From contig NZ_JAHLQA010000021.1 in NCBI RefSeq assembly GCF_018918125.1, positions 1 through 53,910 on the forward strand: a stretch of DNA of 53,910 bases. Direction: 5' to 3'. Source of the DNA: Blautia sp. MSJ-19. Its GTDB lineage: Bacteria > Bacillota > Clostridia > Lachnospirales > Lachnospiraceae. Shown piece after piece: positions 45,672-53,832 of this stretch. Each line of letters begins with the position of its first letter. Position 1 is the stretch's first letter. Made by a program: the position numbers and the translations under genes. Below the pieces are notes generated by a model that searched no databases, had not been told where the DNA came from, and worked only from the letters and a program-made list of their open reading frames with translations.

Positions 45672-46532
45672 TCAGAGAATTCCAAATTCCCTCATCAACC
45701 GTTCTCTGAGCACTTCATCTACTGCTATTCTCTGCAAGTCATCCAGACGATTTTCTTGCATAAGCTTCGTTATAAGTGCAGACATTCGTTCTGTACCAGC
45801 TTTTTCGCCTTCAAGTTGTCCCTCTCTTCGCCCTTCCTCTCTTCCACGTACAACACCATCCTCAAATATCATCTGGCCAATCCTCGTCATCGCAACCGCC
45901 TCCTTTACCTCTTCCAAATCCTTTCCTTCCAGAAATTTATCTGCCAGTGTATAAAGCATTGCCATTGTTTTTTCTGCAGTGATACTTTTTTCTGTTTTAC
46001 TTAGTTTCAGCGATTCCAGAATAATATCTTTACGTTCTTTCTTACTGCTCATCAAAGGAGTCAGTGCAAGTTGTGCAAATTCTTCCTCTGTAAATAATTC
46101 ACCATTCTGTTTCTTTTCCTGCAGACGTTTCAGAACAGTGTCCGCATCTTTATCTGACAGATATATCGGTATCACTCGATAAGAATACATACCACAGTCT
46201 ATTTCCGTAACTGTGTGTTCTATTCCACCGGAATAAATCACGTATGTAATAACATTTTTTCCTGTTTTGTGAGATAGTACACTCTCGTATGCATGAAATC
46301 TACGAAGATCTTTCTTTCCGGAATCTGTCGTCTGAAATTCTATATGAATATAGAAACCTCCAGTTGTAAGGAAAGTAAAATCCATATATAAAGAATGAAT
46401 TGTCAGTTCCACCAGTTCTGTGATTCCTGCTTCCACAAAATCGTAATCTATTCCCAGAAACTTCAGGATCGTGTCACGGAAATAGTCAAAACCCATTTTC
46501 AAAATCGCATCTTCATGTTTCGTATTTGCCAT
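45672..46532 (-). CDS. Rpn family PD-(D/E)XK nuclease / putative transposase-like protein
   Basis: A 286-residue protein. The N-terminal domain (to about residue 130) has the PD-(D/E)XK core with MDFTF (Asp) and the IEFQ (ExQ) strand. A helical middle region (KTMAMLYTLADKFLEGKDLEE) and a Glu/Arg-rich repeat (GREEGRREGQLEGEKAG) follow, as in Rpn (recombination-promoting nuclease) proteins. Rpn proteins promote RecA-independent recombination and some have been linked to phage defence. This is the intact member of two copies in the window. Confidence 0.85.
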   Translation of the reverse strand: MANTKHEDAILKMGFDYFRDTILKFLGIDYDFVEAGITELVELTIHSLYMDFTFLTTGGFYIHIEFQTTDSGKKDLRRFHAYESVLSHKTGKNVITYVIYSGGIEHTVTEIDCGMYSYRVIPIYLSDKDADTVLKRLQEKKQNGELFTEEEFAQLALTPLMSSKKERKDIILESLKLSKTEKSITAEKTMAMLYTLADKFLEGKDLEEVKEAVAMTRIGQMIFEDGVVRGREEGRREGQLEGEKAGTERMSALITKLMQENRLDDLQRIAVDEVLRERLMREFGIL

Positions 46533-46725
46533 ACGGCTTCCTTTCTTTCTTCGTTCAGTATCGTATGCTTTTGTATTTTGAAAATGTCTTTGGTTTATTT
46601 ATATGTTTATCTATAGGAACTTATTTTCTGTAATCTGCGTTTATCTTTTGTAATGTATAATGCAGGTTCCTCCTTTGAACTTATTGTACTATAATATTTA
46701 TTTTTCAGCAATGTATCTATACGCA

Positions 46726-46763
46726 CAAAGCCTCTGGGGTAGTTTATTTACCCAGAGGCTTTG
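46726..46763 (-). terminator. hairpin after the GH43 gene
   Basis: CAAAGCCTCTGGG pairs with CCCAGAGGCTTTG with a small loop, about 40 bases downstream of the GH43 stop. The T-tract is short, but its position suits the end of the xylan/glucan operon. The rest of this gap up to the Rpn start is AT-rich with no ORF. Confidence 0.65.
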
Positions 46764-46801
46764 GATTACTGAATCAAAATTCAACTTTTAACTTTTATTT
46801 T

Positions 46802-48448
46802 TTACTCCACCATCCGGCTCTCGTCGGCTTTGTATTCGAAGAAATCGAAATCGGCACATTTCTTATGAAGGACGCGGTCAGCGCAGGTGAGACCTACCAT
46901 GGTGCCGGTGAACTCACCGTATTTGCAGTATTCATCGGAGAATCTGGTGGTATCGAAGATGCGTCCGATCTTCTCATAATTTTCTCCATCGTAGCTCCAC
47001 TCAAACCAGGATTTTCTTCCTTCGATATAGAGGCGAAGGTAGATCGGCTTGTCCTCTACCGGAATCCTGGTATTCAGGAATTCTGTCTTGACGCCATTTT
47101 CCAGATGGATGATAGATAATGCACTCTGTCCAAGAGTTTCACTGTAATATTTGCGGAGGTTGATGTAGTTCATATTATCATAATACAGGATCAGACCGGC
47201 ACTGTGCTGATGGACTTCCGGCACGAATTCCATCTTTGTGGTGATCCTTGCGTAAACGCTGGTCAGTTTTCTTGCAAGAATACTGACTTTGTTCAGGGAA
47301 GTACGGGATTCCTGCCCACGGATACGGACATATCCTTTTCTTGCATTTATATCAGCAAATCTCTGCGGCATGATACGTGGTGAGTAATAGAAGTTTCCAA
47401 GTTCATCACCATCAAAATCATCAAACTCCGGTGTCTTTTCTACCGGATATTCCGGGAGGGAACTTTCCGGTACTTCGAGCTTGGCAAGGTTGCTGCCATC
47501 CGCCATGCGGAGCCAGTTATCTTCTGTCCACATCATCTTTTGGATCGCGGTCTCTCTTCCAAGAGTGCAGCGCAGTTCCGGAACGAACGGTCTGGAGCAG
47601 AGATGAACCAGATAGACTTCTCCTGTCGGAAGTTCCACATAACTTCCATGACCGGATTTCTGAAGAATAGAGTCCGGGTTATAGTACTTCGGTTTCAGAT
47701 GATCCGGGTCCTGTCTTTCGTAGGATTCTCCTGGTACACTTGTCACGATCGGGTTCTTCGGATCTTTTTCATATGGTCCCCAGACGTTTTTGGAACGTCC
47801 CATGGTCACACAGTGATTGTATCCTGTGCCGCCCTCAGCACACATGATATAATAATATTCGCCACGTTTTGTCAGATGTGGGGCCTCGATGCAGCCTCTG
47901 TCCGTGCCGCCCCGCCAGATCCGTTTCGGATATCCTACAATCTCCTGTTTTTCCGGAGAGTATTCCACCATGCAGATCGCACCCGGTTTTTCGTAGCCTT
48001 CTCTCGTTTCCCACTCCAGAGAAACTACATATTTCTTTCCGTTTGTATCATGGAACAGAGACGCATCGAATCCAGAAGAATGCAGGTAGACCGGTTTGCT
48101 CCACGGTCCTTTGATGTTTCTGGAACGGATCAGGAAATTATCTACATCAAAATATCTGGCATTCATGGAATTCATCACTCCATAAACCACATAAAACATA
48201 TCTTCTTCTTCACAGTATGTCAGACATGGAGCCCAGATTCCTTTTGCACTTGGAAGTTTCTTGAGGTCTACTTCCTCATCATCGGTCAATACATGTGTAT
48301 ACAATTCCCAGTTTTTCAGATCTCTGGAATGATACACCGGGATTCCCGGAAACCATTCAAAAGTAGAAACTGCCATATAATAATCATCGCCTTTGCGGCA
48401 GATGCACGGATCCGGGTTGAATCCCGGAAGTATTGGATTCTGTATCAT
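46802..48448 (-). CDS. GH43 glycoside hydrolase (beta-xylosidase type)
   Basis: A 548-residue cytoplasmic enzyme (no signal peptide). The five-bladed propeller starts NPILPGFNPDPC with the catalytic base Asp 13. The acid Glu is in MCAEGGTGY, and a C-terminal beta-sandwich (about residues 340-540) is that of the XynB group. Xylosidase is more likely than arabinofuranosidase, although both occur in GH43. It is the last gene of MFS-GH5-GH43 and would act on oligosaccharides brought in by the symporter. Confidence 0.9.
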   Translation of the reverse strand: MIQNPILPGFNPDPCICRKGDDYYMAVSTFEWFPGIPVYHSRDLKNWELYTHVLTDDEEVDLKKLPSAKGIWAPCLTYCEEEDMFYVVYGVMNSMNARYFDVDNFLIRSRNIKGPWSKPVYLHSSGFDASLFHDTNGKKYVVSLEWETREGYEKPGAICMVEYSPEKQEIVGYPKRIWRGGTDRGCIEAPHLTKRGEYYYIMCAEGGTGYNHCVTMGRSKNVWGPYEKDPKNPIVTSVPGESYERQDPDHLKPKYYNPDSILQKSGHGSYVELPTGEVYLVHLCSRPFVPELRCTLGRETAIQKMMWTEDNWLRMADGSNLAKLEVPESSLPEYPVEKTPEFDDFDGDELGNFYYSPRIMPQRFADINARKGYVRIRGQESRTSLNKVSILARKLTSVYARITTKMEFVPEVHQHSAGLILYYDNMNYINLRKYYSETLGQSALSIIHLENGVKTEFLNTRIPVEDKPIYLRLYIEGRKSWFEWSYDGENYEKIGRIFDTTRFSDEYCKYGEFTGTMVGLTCADRVLHKKCADFDFFEYKADESRMVE

Positions 48449-48519
48449 TGCATTTTTCTCCTCTCAGGATATATCAGATTGTAACTGTTCAGTACCCTTG
48501 CAGTTACGTCACATTTTAA

Positions 48520-49695
48520 TTACTCCATTGTGATCCAGCCAAAATCAACACTGCGTCCCAGATCCCAGCTGTCCCAGCCGATCCAGCCCGGGGTATTGAC
48601 GGTATCTGTCAGAAGTTTATAACTCCAGTAGTAATAACCGCTGCCTTTCTTCCATGCATCAAGCTGGACTTTTGCCAGGGCATTGTAGATTTTTTTCTTT
48701 TCCTCAGCACTTACCGTTTCTTCTGCGCTTCCCTCTACACCATTCAGAACGCTCTGTCCGCCCTTGGTATCACATCCGCAGGCAAGGGAATTAAACAGAC
48801 ACCACTCTCCGCAGATCACCGGAAAATATTTTTCCATTTCTGTGATCTTTGGCTCTAATTCTTCTTTTACATATTTTACGTAGGCTTCTACTGTCTGCTC
48901 GCATCCATCTGCTTCAGCAATCATCAGATACTGGTGCGTATCCAGGATGACATTGGAATATTTTTCTTCCTGCATAAAATCTTTCCATGCCATCAGTTCA
49001 AAGCCATCGTGAATAACCACATATTTGTCTTTCGGCATATATTTGCTGATGCGGTCATAGGCATCAAGATAGTATTTTCTGAGGAAATCCATCGTGATCG
49101 GTGCAGAACCCTGTGCAAGAACCGGGTCTGCCGGTGGATAACGATGCTCAATATCCATAGTTTTCCACATATTTTCTGTGATCGGCTCATTAAGCGGCTG
49201 GATTCCCAGAAGACCTTTTCTTGTTCCATAACGCTCTGCAAGGCGTTCCAGTACGCTGAGTGCAAACTCAACTTCGTCCGGATTCTGTGCCCACTTACAG
49301 ACACCGCTGATTCCACCGTTGTCAAAACCATTCTGGCTCATTGGGACAGTATGAAGATCGATCAGAATCGTCAGCCCATATTTTTCTGCCCAGTTAAAAG
49401 CTTTGTCCAGTTCTTCGATACATCCGACAAATGGTTCTCTGTCACCAAAGATAAAGTACGGTACCGGGATTCTCACAGATTCAAGTCCCATTCTTTTGAT
49501 CGTTACAAAATCACGCTCTGTGATGTATTCGGAACGATGGATCTTAATTCTTGCTTCATATACTTCCGATGAGAGCTGGCGCGGAAGATAATATTCATCT
49601 TCCGCTGTTGTGCCTTCAAATAATGCCGGGTTCATCCATTTCTCCAGAACCAGCCAGTTTCCAAGATTGACTCCTTTGATCTTCATGTTGTCCAA
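48520..49695 (-). CDS. GH5 family glycoside hydrolase (exo-beta-glucanase/glucosidase-like)
   Basis: A 391-residue cytoplasmic enzyme. GVNLGNWLVLEKWMNP, the acid/base Glu in GIQPLNEP and the nucleophile Glu in ICGEWCLF match GH5 of the exo-1,3-glucanase-like (BglC) type. No signal peptide or carbohydrate-binding module is present. Gene order symporter-GH5-GH43 implies breakdown of imported short beta-linked glycans; the actual linkage cannot be read from sequence. Confidence 0.88.
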   Translation of the reverse strand: MDNMKIKGVNLGNWLVLEKWMNPALFEGTTAEDEYYLPRQLSSEVYEARIKIHRSEYITERDFVTIKRMGLESVRIPVPYFIFGDREPFVGCIEELDKAFNWAEKYGLTILIDLHTVPMSQNGFDNGGISGVCKWAQNPDEVEFALSVLERLAERYGTRKGLLGIQPLNEPITENMWKTMDIEHRYPPADPVLAQGSAPITMDFLRKYYLDAYDRISKYMPKDKYVVIHDGFELMAWKDFMQEEKYSNVILDTHQYLMIAEADGCEQTVEAYVKYVKEELEPKITEMEKYFPVICGEWCLFNSLACGCDTKGGQSVLNGVEGSAEETVSAEEKKKIYNALAKVQLDAWKKGSGYYYWSYKLLTDTVNTPGWIGWDSWDLGRSVDFGWITME

Positions 49696-49729
49696 ACCTC
49701 CGTTATTTCCCCATAGTTATACTCAAAAT

Positions 49730-51094
49730 TTATTTACGTGCTTTCAGATCAGCCAGAATGCCGTCGAATTCTTTGTCCAGATGATAAAATTTCATGATGA
49801 TAAGTCCGCATACATAGACTGCGATCGGAATCCATACGAAACAGATTCTGATAGATGTCAGTGCGGAAGCAGTCTGTGCTGCTGCATTTCCCACATATCC
49901 GCCAACTTCCAGGATCACACCGAGAAGTGCAGAACCGATACCATTACCAATCTTGTAACCGAAGCTGCAGGCACTGTTTACAAGTCCTTCTGTACGATAT
50001 CCTGTTTTCCATTCGCCATAGTCGATCGTGTCAGATACCATTGCCCACATAGTTGCACCGCCGCAGGCATTTCCGATTCCACGGATCACACTGGATACTA
50101 CGATGATCGGCATGGAGCCGCCTGAGAAATTCAGTACGAGCATTCCGATAATGTCCAGGATAAGTCCCAGTGAAAATACATTTCTTTTACCAAATTTTTT
50201 GACCAGCATGGCGATAAAGAACATGCCAAGGATCTGTACAACATTGAAGATACCATTGATGGTACTTACCAGATTTTTGTCTCCGAGGATATCTTTTGCA
50301 TAGTATACAGTTGCGCCGCCGTTTACAGAGTACATCAGGAAGAAAAGTGCCAGCATACCGGTCATCATAATCCAGTATTTGTTCTGGAAAAGTGCCTTGA
50401 TCCCTGTTACAAACGGAACGTTTTCTTCTACTTTCTGCTCGCCAGCCTCATTTGCTCTTACTCGTTCTTTTGTTCCGAAGAAGGTGCAGAGGAAAGCTGC
50501 GATGGAAACGAATCCAAATACAACGAAAGTTTTTGTCCATGCAGATGCGTTGTTTCCGAAGTATTCTACCAGAGGCAGTGTGAATGTATTGATGGTAAGT
50601 GTTCCTGCTGTTGCAAGAAGGTTTCTGAAAATACTTAATACAGATCTTTCATATGGATCCTGTGTCATCAGTGCGTTCAGTGCGGAATATGGGACATTGA
50701 TCGCAGTATAGATGACGGTAGATACCAGGTTATAAGTGATAAATACGTACACCAGCTTCGGTGTGGATGACCAGGAAGCCGGAACGGAAAACATCAGGAC
50801 TCCTGATATTGCAAACGGGATGCACATACGCAGGATCCACGGTCTTGCTTTTCCGAATCTTGAATGGGTACGGTCAACGATGACCCCCATGATAATATCA
50901 CTGATTCCGTCAAAAACTCTTGAAATCATCATGATGGTTCCAACTGCCATCGCGCTGACTCCTGCGTAGTCTGTGTAGTAAAACAGCAGGAATGCTGACA
51001 TTGCAGTATAGATGATGTTACAGCTGAAATCTCCACAGCCGTATGCAAAACGTTCAAAAATCTTTCCAAAGGTCAATTTGCTCTTTTGATTCAT
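49730..51094 (-). CDS. GPH family MFS sugar:cation symporter
   Basis: A 454-residue transporter with 12 predicted membrane segments. The FERFAYGCGDFSCN start, DGISDIIMGVIVDRT and SRFGKARPWILR are glycoside-pentoside-hexuronide symporter motifs. The ATG at 51094 is chosen because GAGGGAGGAAACC precedes it; a longer reading adds six residues without a site. It is the first gene of the operon with GH5 and GH43, divergent from an AraC regulator. A TATAAT is visible at 51184-51189 on the minus strand without a good -35, as expected for an activated promoter. Confidence 0.92.
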   Translation of the reverse strand: MNQKSKLTFGKIFERFAYGCGDFSCNIIYTAMSAFLLFYYTDYAGVSAMAVGTIMMISRVFDGISDIIMGVIVDRTHSRFGKARPWILRMCIPFAISGVLMFSVPASWSSTPKLVYVFITYNLVSTVIYTAINVPYSALNALMTQDPYERSVLSIFRNLLATAGTLTINTFTLPLVEYFGNNASAWTKTFVVFGFVSIAAFLCTFFGTKERVRANEAGEQKVEENVPFVTGIKALFQNKYWIMMTGMLALFFLMYSVNGGATVYYAKDILGDKNLVSTINGIFNVVQILGMFFIAMLVKKFGKRNVFSLGLILDIIGMLVLNFSGGSMPIIVVSSVIRGIGNACGGATMWAMVSDTIDYGEWKTGYRTEGLVNSACSFGYKIGNGIGSALLGVILEVGGYVGNAAAQTASALTSIRICFVWIPIAVYVCGLIIMKFYHLDKEFDGILADLKARK

Positions 51095-51323
51095 TGGTTT
51101 CCTCCCTCTCATTGCTCCGTGTTCTTCTTGTTTCTTTTCATTTTTTCTTTGCTTATTGCTTTGCCATGGCTGTTTCTTATGGTATTATAATAGCATATCA
51201 TGATGGAGCATATTAGGTATAAAAAGAGCTAATATATAGGTCGATATTCTCTTTTTTTAATTTAATTTTGATAAAACAATAACAAAATACGGCTAGTAAA
51301 AAAGGTAAGAGGAATGGGTATTT

Positions 51324-52175
51324 ATGAAAAATAAAGAAATCTCATATGAGATCATAGACTTTTCCGGTGAGACCAATGTACAGTTCCGTACCTCCGTAGA
51401 TCCCGGAAGTTATATCCCGACGCACTGGCATCGTGCCATAGAGATCATTTATATGCAGGAGGGTTCTCTGGATGTCACTGTGGAATCCGAAAGTTTCACG
51501 ATCCATAAAGGCGACTGTATCCTGGTCAATGGAAACGTCCTGCACTCCACCAAGTGTACTGCACCAAATACTGCGATCCTTCTGCAGATCCCGCTGGATT
51601 TTGTAGCAAAATATATTCCTGATCTCGGACAGCTCCTTTTTCTGTGGGATTATCGGACGGAAGATCCTGTCAAGAAGACAAAACTCATGATGTTAAAAAC
51701 TACTCTGGAACAGCTCCAGATCATCAATGATATCCGCCCGGATGGGTATCTTCTGCGTTTTAACAGTCTGATCTTTGAACTTCTGTTTCAGCTGTACCAC
51801 AATTTCAGCGTGAAAGTTTTTCATCAAAATATCAATCAGCGCCAGAAAGAAATGGACCGGCTTGATCCCGTTCTGAATTATATCGCAGAACATTACAAAG
51901 AACCGATCTCTCTGGACGAGATTGCAGACATCGCCTGCCTCCAGACTGGGTATTTCTGCCGCTTCTTTAAGAAAAAAATGGGCGTTACTTTTCTGGAATA
52001 TCAGAATGAATATCGGCTCTCCTTTATCTACAAAGATCTGATCACAACCAAAGATCCTGTACATGTGATCCTGGAACGACATGGATTTACAAACTATAAG
52101 CTGTTTCGGAGAATGTTCCTGGAACATTTCGGAGATACACCGACGAAGATACGGAAACAGAGAGAACATGTATAA
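51324..52175 (+). CDS. AraC family regulator with cupin domain
   Basis: A 283-residue regulator. The N-terminal cupin (THWHRAIEIIYMQEGSLDV, about residues 30-50) binds sugar in relatives. Two C-terminal helix-turn-helix motifs (ISLDEIADIACLQTGYFCRFF and the MFLEHFGDTPTKIRK end) bind DNA. It is divergent from the symporter-GH5-GH43 operon, which it probably activates. The 229-base divergent region has TATGCT twice on the minus strand just upstream of the symporter -10. Confidence 0.9.
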   Translation: MKNKEISYEIIDFSGETNVQFRTSVDPGSYIPTHWHRAIEIIYMQEGSLDVTVESESFTIHKGDCILVNGNVLHSTKCTAPNTAILLQIPLDFVAKYIPDLGQLLFLWDYRTEDPVKKTKLMMLKTTLEQLQIINDIRPDGYLLRFNSLIFELLFQLYHNFSVKVFHQNINQRQKEMDRLDPVLNYIAEHYKEPISLDEIADIACLQTGYFCRFFKKKMGVTFLEYQNEYRLSFIYKDLITTKDPVHVILERHGFTNYKLFRRMFLEHFGDTPTKIRKQREHV

Positions 52176-52180
52176 AAAAC

Positions 52181-52248
52181 AAACCTCCCGGGTAGATTAA
52201 ATTTATGGTTTTATGATAAGCCTTAATTTTAATCTACCCAGGAGGTTT
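52181..52248 (+). promoter_or_regulatory. 21-bp hairpin enclosing the ribosome site of small-protein copy 2
   Basis: The arms 52181-52201 and 52228-52248 pair at 20 of 21 positions around a 26-base loop. The right arm contains CAGGAGG, the Shine-Dalgarno of the gene starting at 52255, so folding hides it. On the minus strand the hairpin is followed by TTTGTTTTTT and would be a good terminator. It begins 5 bases after the AraC stop. Confidence 0.75.
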
Positions 52249-52254
52249 CGTCTT

Positions 52255-52473
52255 ATGAAAAAAGATATTCCATCCAAATCTTCCCCATCCAATCAGGAAA
52301 TCATTGATTCCTGCGACTTCCTCTCAAACGCTGCATCGACCCAGGACTGTACCGGTCTGATTCCCGCGGGACCGGTGAATGAAGATGAGCTGGAGTCTTA
52401 CGAAGATGTATATCATTACCAGCCGCCCAGACTTTCCCACAAAAGTACAGAAAATATACATGACAGCAAGTGA
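52255..52473 (+). CDS. small conserved protein with CTGLIP motif, copy 2
   Basis: A 72-residue protein of unknown family; the ATG is placed by an AGGAGG 8 bases upstream. Conserved features shared with the copy at 45355 are NQEIIDS, DFLS, AASTQ, CTGLIP, PVNEDELESYE and VYHYQPP; the central part is acidic with one invariant Cys. No membrane segment or signal peptide is visible. Like copy 1 it is convergent with a Rpn-family sequence at an identical 86-base distance. Function is unknown. Confidence 0.75.
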   Translation: MKKDIPSKSSPSNQEIIDSCDFLSNAASTQDCTGLIPAGPVNEDELESYEDVYHYQPPRLSHKSTENIHDSK

Positions 52474-52488
52474 ACATTCCCCAAAAAA

Positions 52489-52525
52489 GAAGCACAATTC
52501 GCCAGATACCAGCAAATTGTGCTTC
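52489..52525. terminator. terminator between small-protein copy 2 and the Rpn remnant
   Basis: GAAGCACAATT (52489-52499) pairs with AATTGTGCTTC (52515-52525). T-runs lie on both sides, the better one on the minus strand. Confidence 0.8.
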
Positions 52526-52559
52526 CTTCAAACTAATTCACTTCTAAATGTACTCCACT

Positions 52560-52940
52560 TCAGGGAATATCAAATTCTTGCATCAGTTGTTCTCTGAATT
52601 CTTCATCCTGAGTTATTTTCTTCAAATCATCCAACCGATTTTCTTCCAACAACTTCGCTGTAAGCATCGACATACGTTCTGTCGCAGCTTTTTTACCTTC
52701 TTCCCTTCCACGTACAACACCATCATCAAAGATCATCTGACCAATTCTCGTCATCGCAACCGCCTCCTTTACTTCTTCCAAATCTTTTCCTTCCAGAAAT
52801 TTATCTGCCAGTGTGTAAAGCATTGCCATTGTTTTTTCTGCTGTGATATTTCTTTCTGTCTTACTCAGCTTTAATGACTCCAAAATAACATCTTTCCGTT
52901 CTTTATTGCTATTCATTAATGGTGCAATTGCAAGCTCCTC
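52560..52940 (-). pseudogene. Rpn family gene, 3' fragment
   Basis: The segment encodes about 125 residues that align with the C-terminal 40% of the intact Rpn protein at 45672-46532 (ERKDVILESLKLSKTE, KTMAMLYTLADKFLEG, MTRIGQMIF, GREEG). The nuclease domain is missing: homology stops at about 52940, and the frame meets a TGA shortly upstream. An internal ATG at 52916 could in theory start a 118-residue product. The Glu-rich repeat is also shorter than in the intact copy. Confidence 0.85.
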
Positions 52941-52976
52941 GAAGACCTGTCGATATGATCAATACTTTTTTGCCAT
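52938..52976 (-). pseudogene. possible 5' remnant of a flavodoxin-fold NAD(P)H oxidoreductase gene
   Basis: From ATG at 52976, minus strand, the bases would read MAKKVLIISTGLR, the usual first strand of flavodoxin-like NAD(P)H oxidoreductases, if the A-run (six A) had one more A. As written the frame stops after five codons. The fragment joins the Rpn remnant and lies directly after the acetyltransferase gene. The match is very short, so this is tentative. Confidence 0.3.
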
Positions 52977-52978
52977 GA

Positions 52979-53569
52979 TTAAATTTCCCCTTTTTCAGCG
53001 TTTTTTTTAACCTTCCGTATAACTTTCGCAGGCACTCCTGCTGCAATCGTATTGGCCGGAACATTCTTTGTTACAACTGCTCCTGCTGCAATGATTGAAC
53101 CTTCACCAATTGTAACCCCCGGAAGAACTGTTACATTTGCTCCAAGCCATACATTTTTTCCAATGTGAATCGGCTGAAATATCATTCCTCCTCTTTTCTC
53201 AGGATCTTCCATATGGTTGATTGTTGCCAATACTGCATTATGTCCAATCAAGGCCCCATCCTCTATATAAATACCACCCTGATCCTGAAACTTACATCCT
53301 GCATTAATAAAAACGTTTTTACCTATATGGATATTTCGCCCACAGTCCGTATAAAACGGAGGAAACATTCCAAAACTTTCATCTATCTTTTGCCCGGTAA
53401 GTTCTGACATAAGTTCTACGATTTCTTCTTTTGTATGATATTTGTTATTCAGCTCCATCGTTATTTTTAATGCCCTTTGAGACAACTCATGCATAACCAG
53501 ATGTTCTTCACTTCCACCATCTACAATATATCCAGGCTTCATATTACTCAGATATTCCTCACATGTCAT
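52979..53569 (-). CDS. sugar O-acetyltransferase (LbH hexapeptide, NodL/Maa-like)
   Basis: A 196-residue left-handed beta-helix acetyltransferase. The N-terminal Mac domain (EEYLSNMKPGYIVDG region) is followed by hexapeptide repeats with IGHNAVLATINHM (catalytic His), IGKNVWLGANVTVLPGV and GEGSIIAAGAVVTKNVPANT. It probably acetylates a sugar such as maltose or galactoside with acetyl-CoA. It is transcribed from the MerR-type promoter at 53661-53691; the oxidoreductase-like remnant follows it by two bases. Confidence 0.9.
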   Translation of the reverse strand: MTCEEYLSNMKPGYIVDGGSEEHLVMHELSQRALKITMELNNKYHTKEEIVELMSELTGQKIDESFGMFPPFYTDCGRNIHIGKNVFINAGCKFQDQGGIYIEDGALIGHNAVLATINHMEDPEKRGGMIFQPIHIGKNVWLGANVTVLPGVTIGEGSIIAAGAVVTKNVPANTIAAGVPAKVIRKVKKNAEKGEI

Positions 53570-53660
53570 GATTAACCAACCTCGTTTTCTTTAACATATA
53601 TACCATCCTCCATATGCAAAATTTCTTGTAATTACACTACCAACAGTATGTGATATAGAT

Positions 53661-53691
53661 ATCATATATCCTAAAGTTAACTTTAGGTCAA
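53661..53691 (-). promoter_or_regulatory. MerR-type promoter/operator with 19-bp spacer
   Basis: On the minus strand TTGACC (53686-53691) and TATGAT (53661-53666) are separated by 19 bases. The perfect 18-base palindrome CCTAAAGTTAACTTTAGG (53670-53687) fills the spacer. An over-long spacer with a dyad between -35 and -10 is the hallmark of MerR-family activation. No MerR gene is visible in the window. Confidence 0.75.
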
Positions 53692-53801
53692 GCATAAAAT
53701 AACAGGAGAACCGTTAAATGTAAAAGTAACTTCCGGAGTGTAAATCTTAATTCCGGCTAGCTGACGTTAGTCTTACATGGTATTCTATAGATGCAGTGGA
53801 T

Positions 53802-53824
53802 TCCTCCCATTTTACCAAGGAGGA
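53802..53824 (+). other. hairpin hiding the transposase ribosome site
   Basis: TCCTCC (53802-53807) can pair with GGAGGA (53819-53824), which is the Shine-Dalgarno of the IS30 transposase. Such sequestration commonly limits transposase translation from read-through mRNA. Confidence 0.55.
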
Positions 53825-53832
53825 TATTTCTT

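Noticed and set aside
47540..48484. A 314-codon plus-strand ORF opposite the GH43 gene
   Set aside because: Antisense shadow with atypical composition; GH43 reads perfectly on the other strand.
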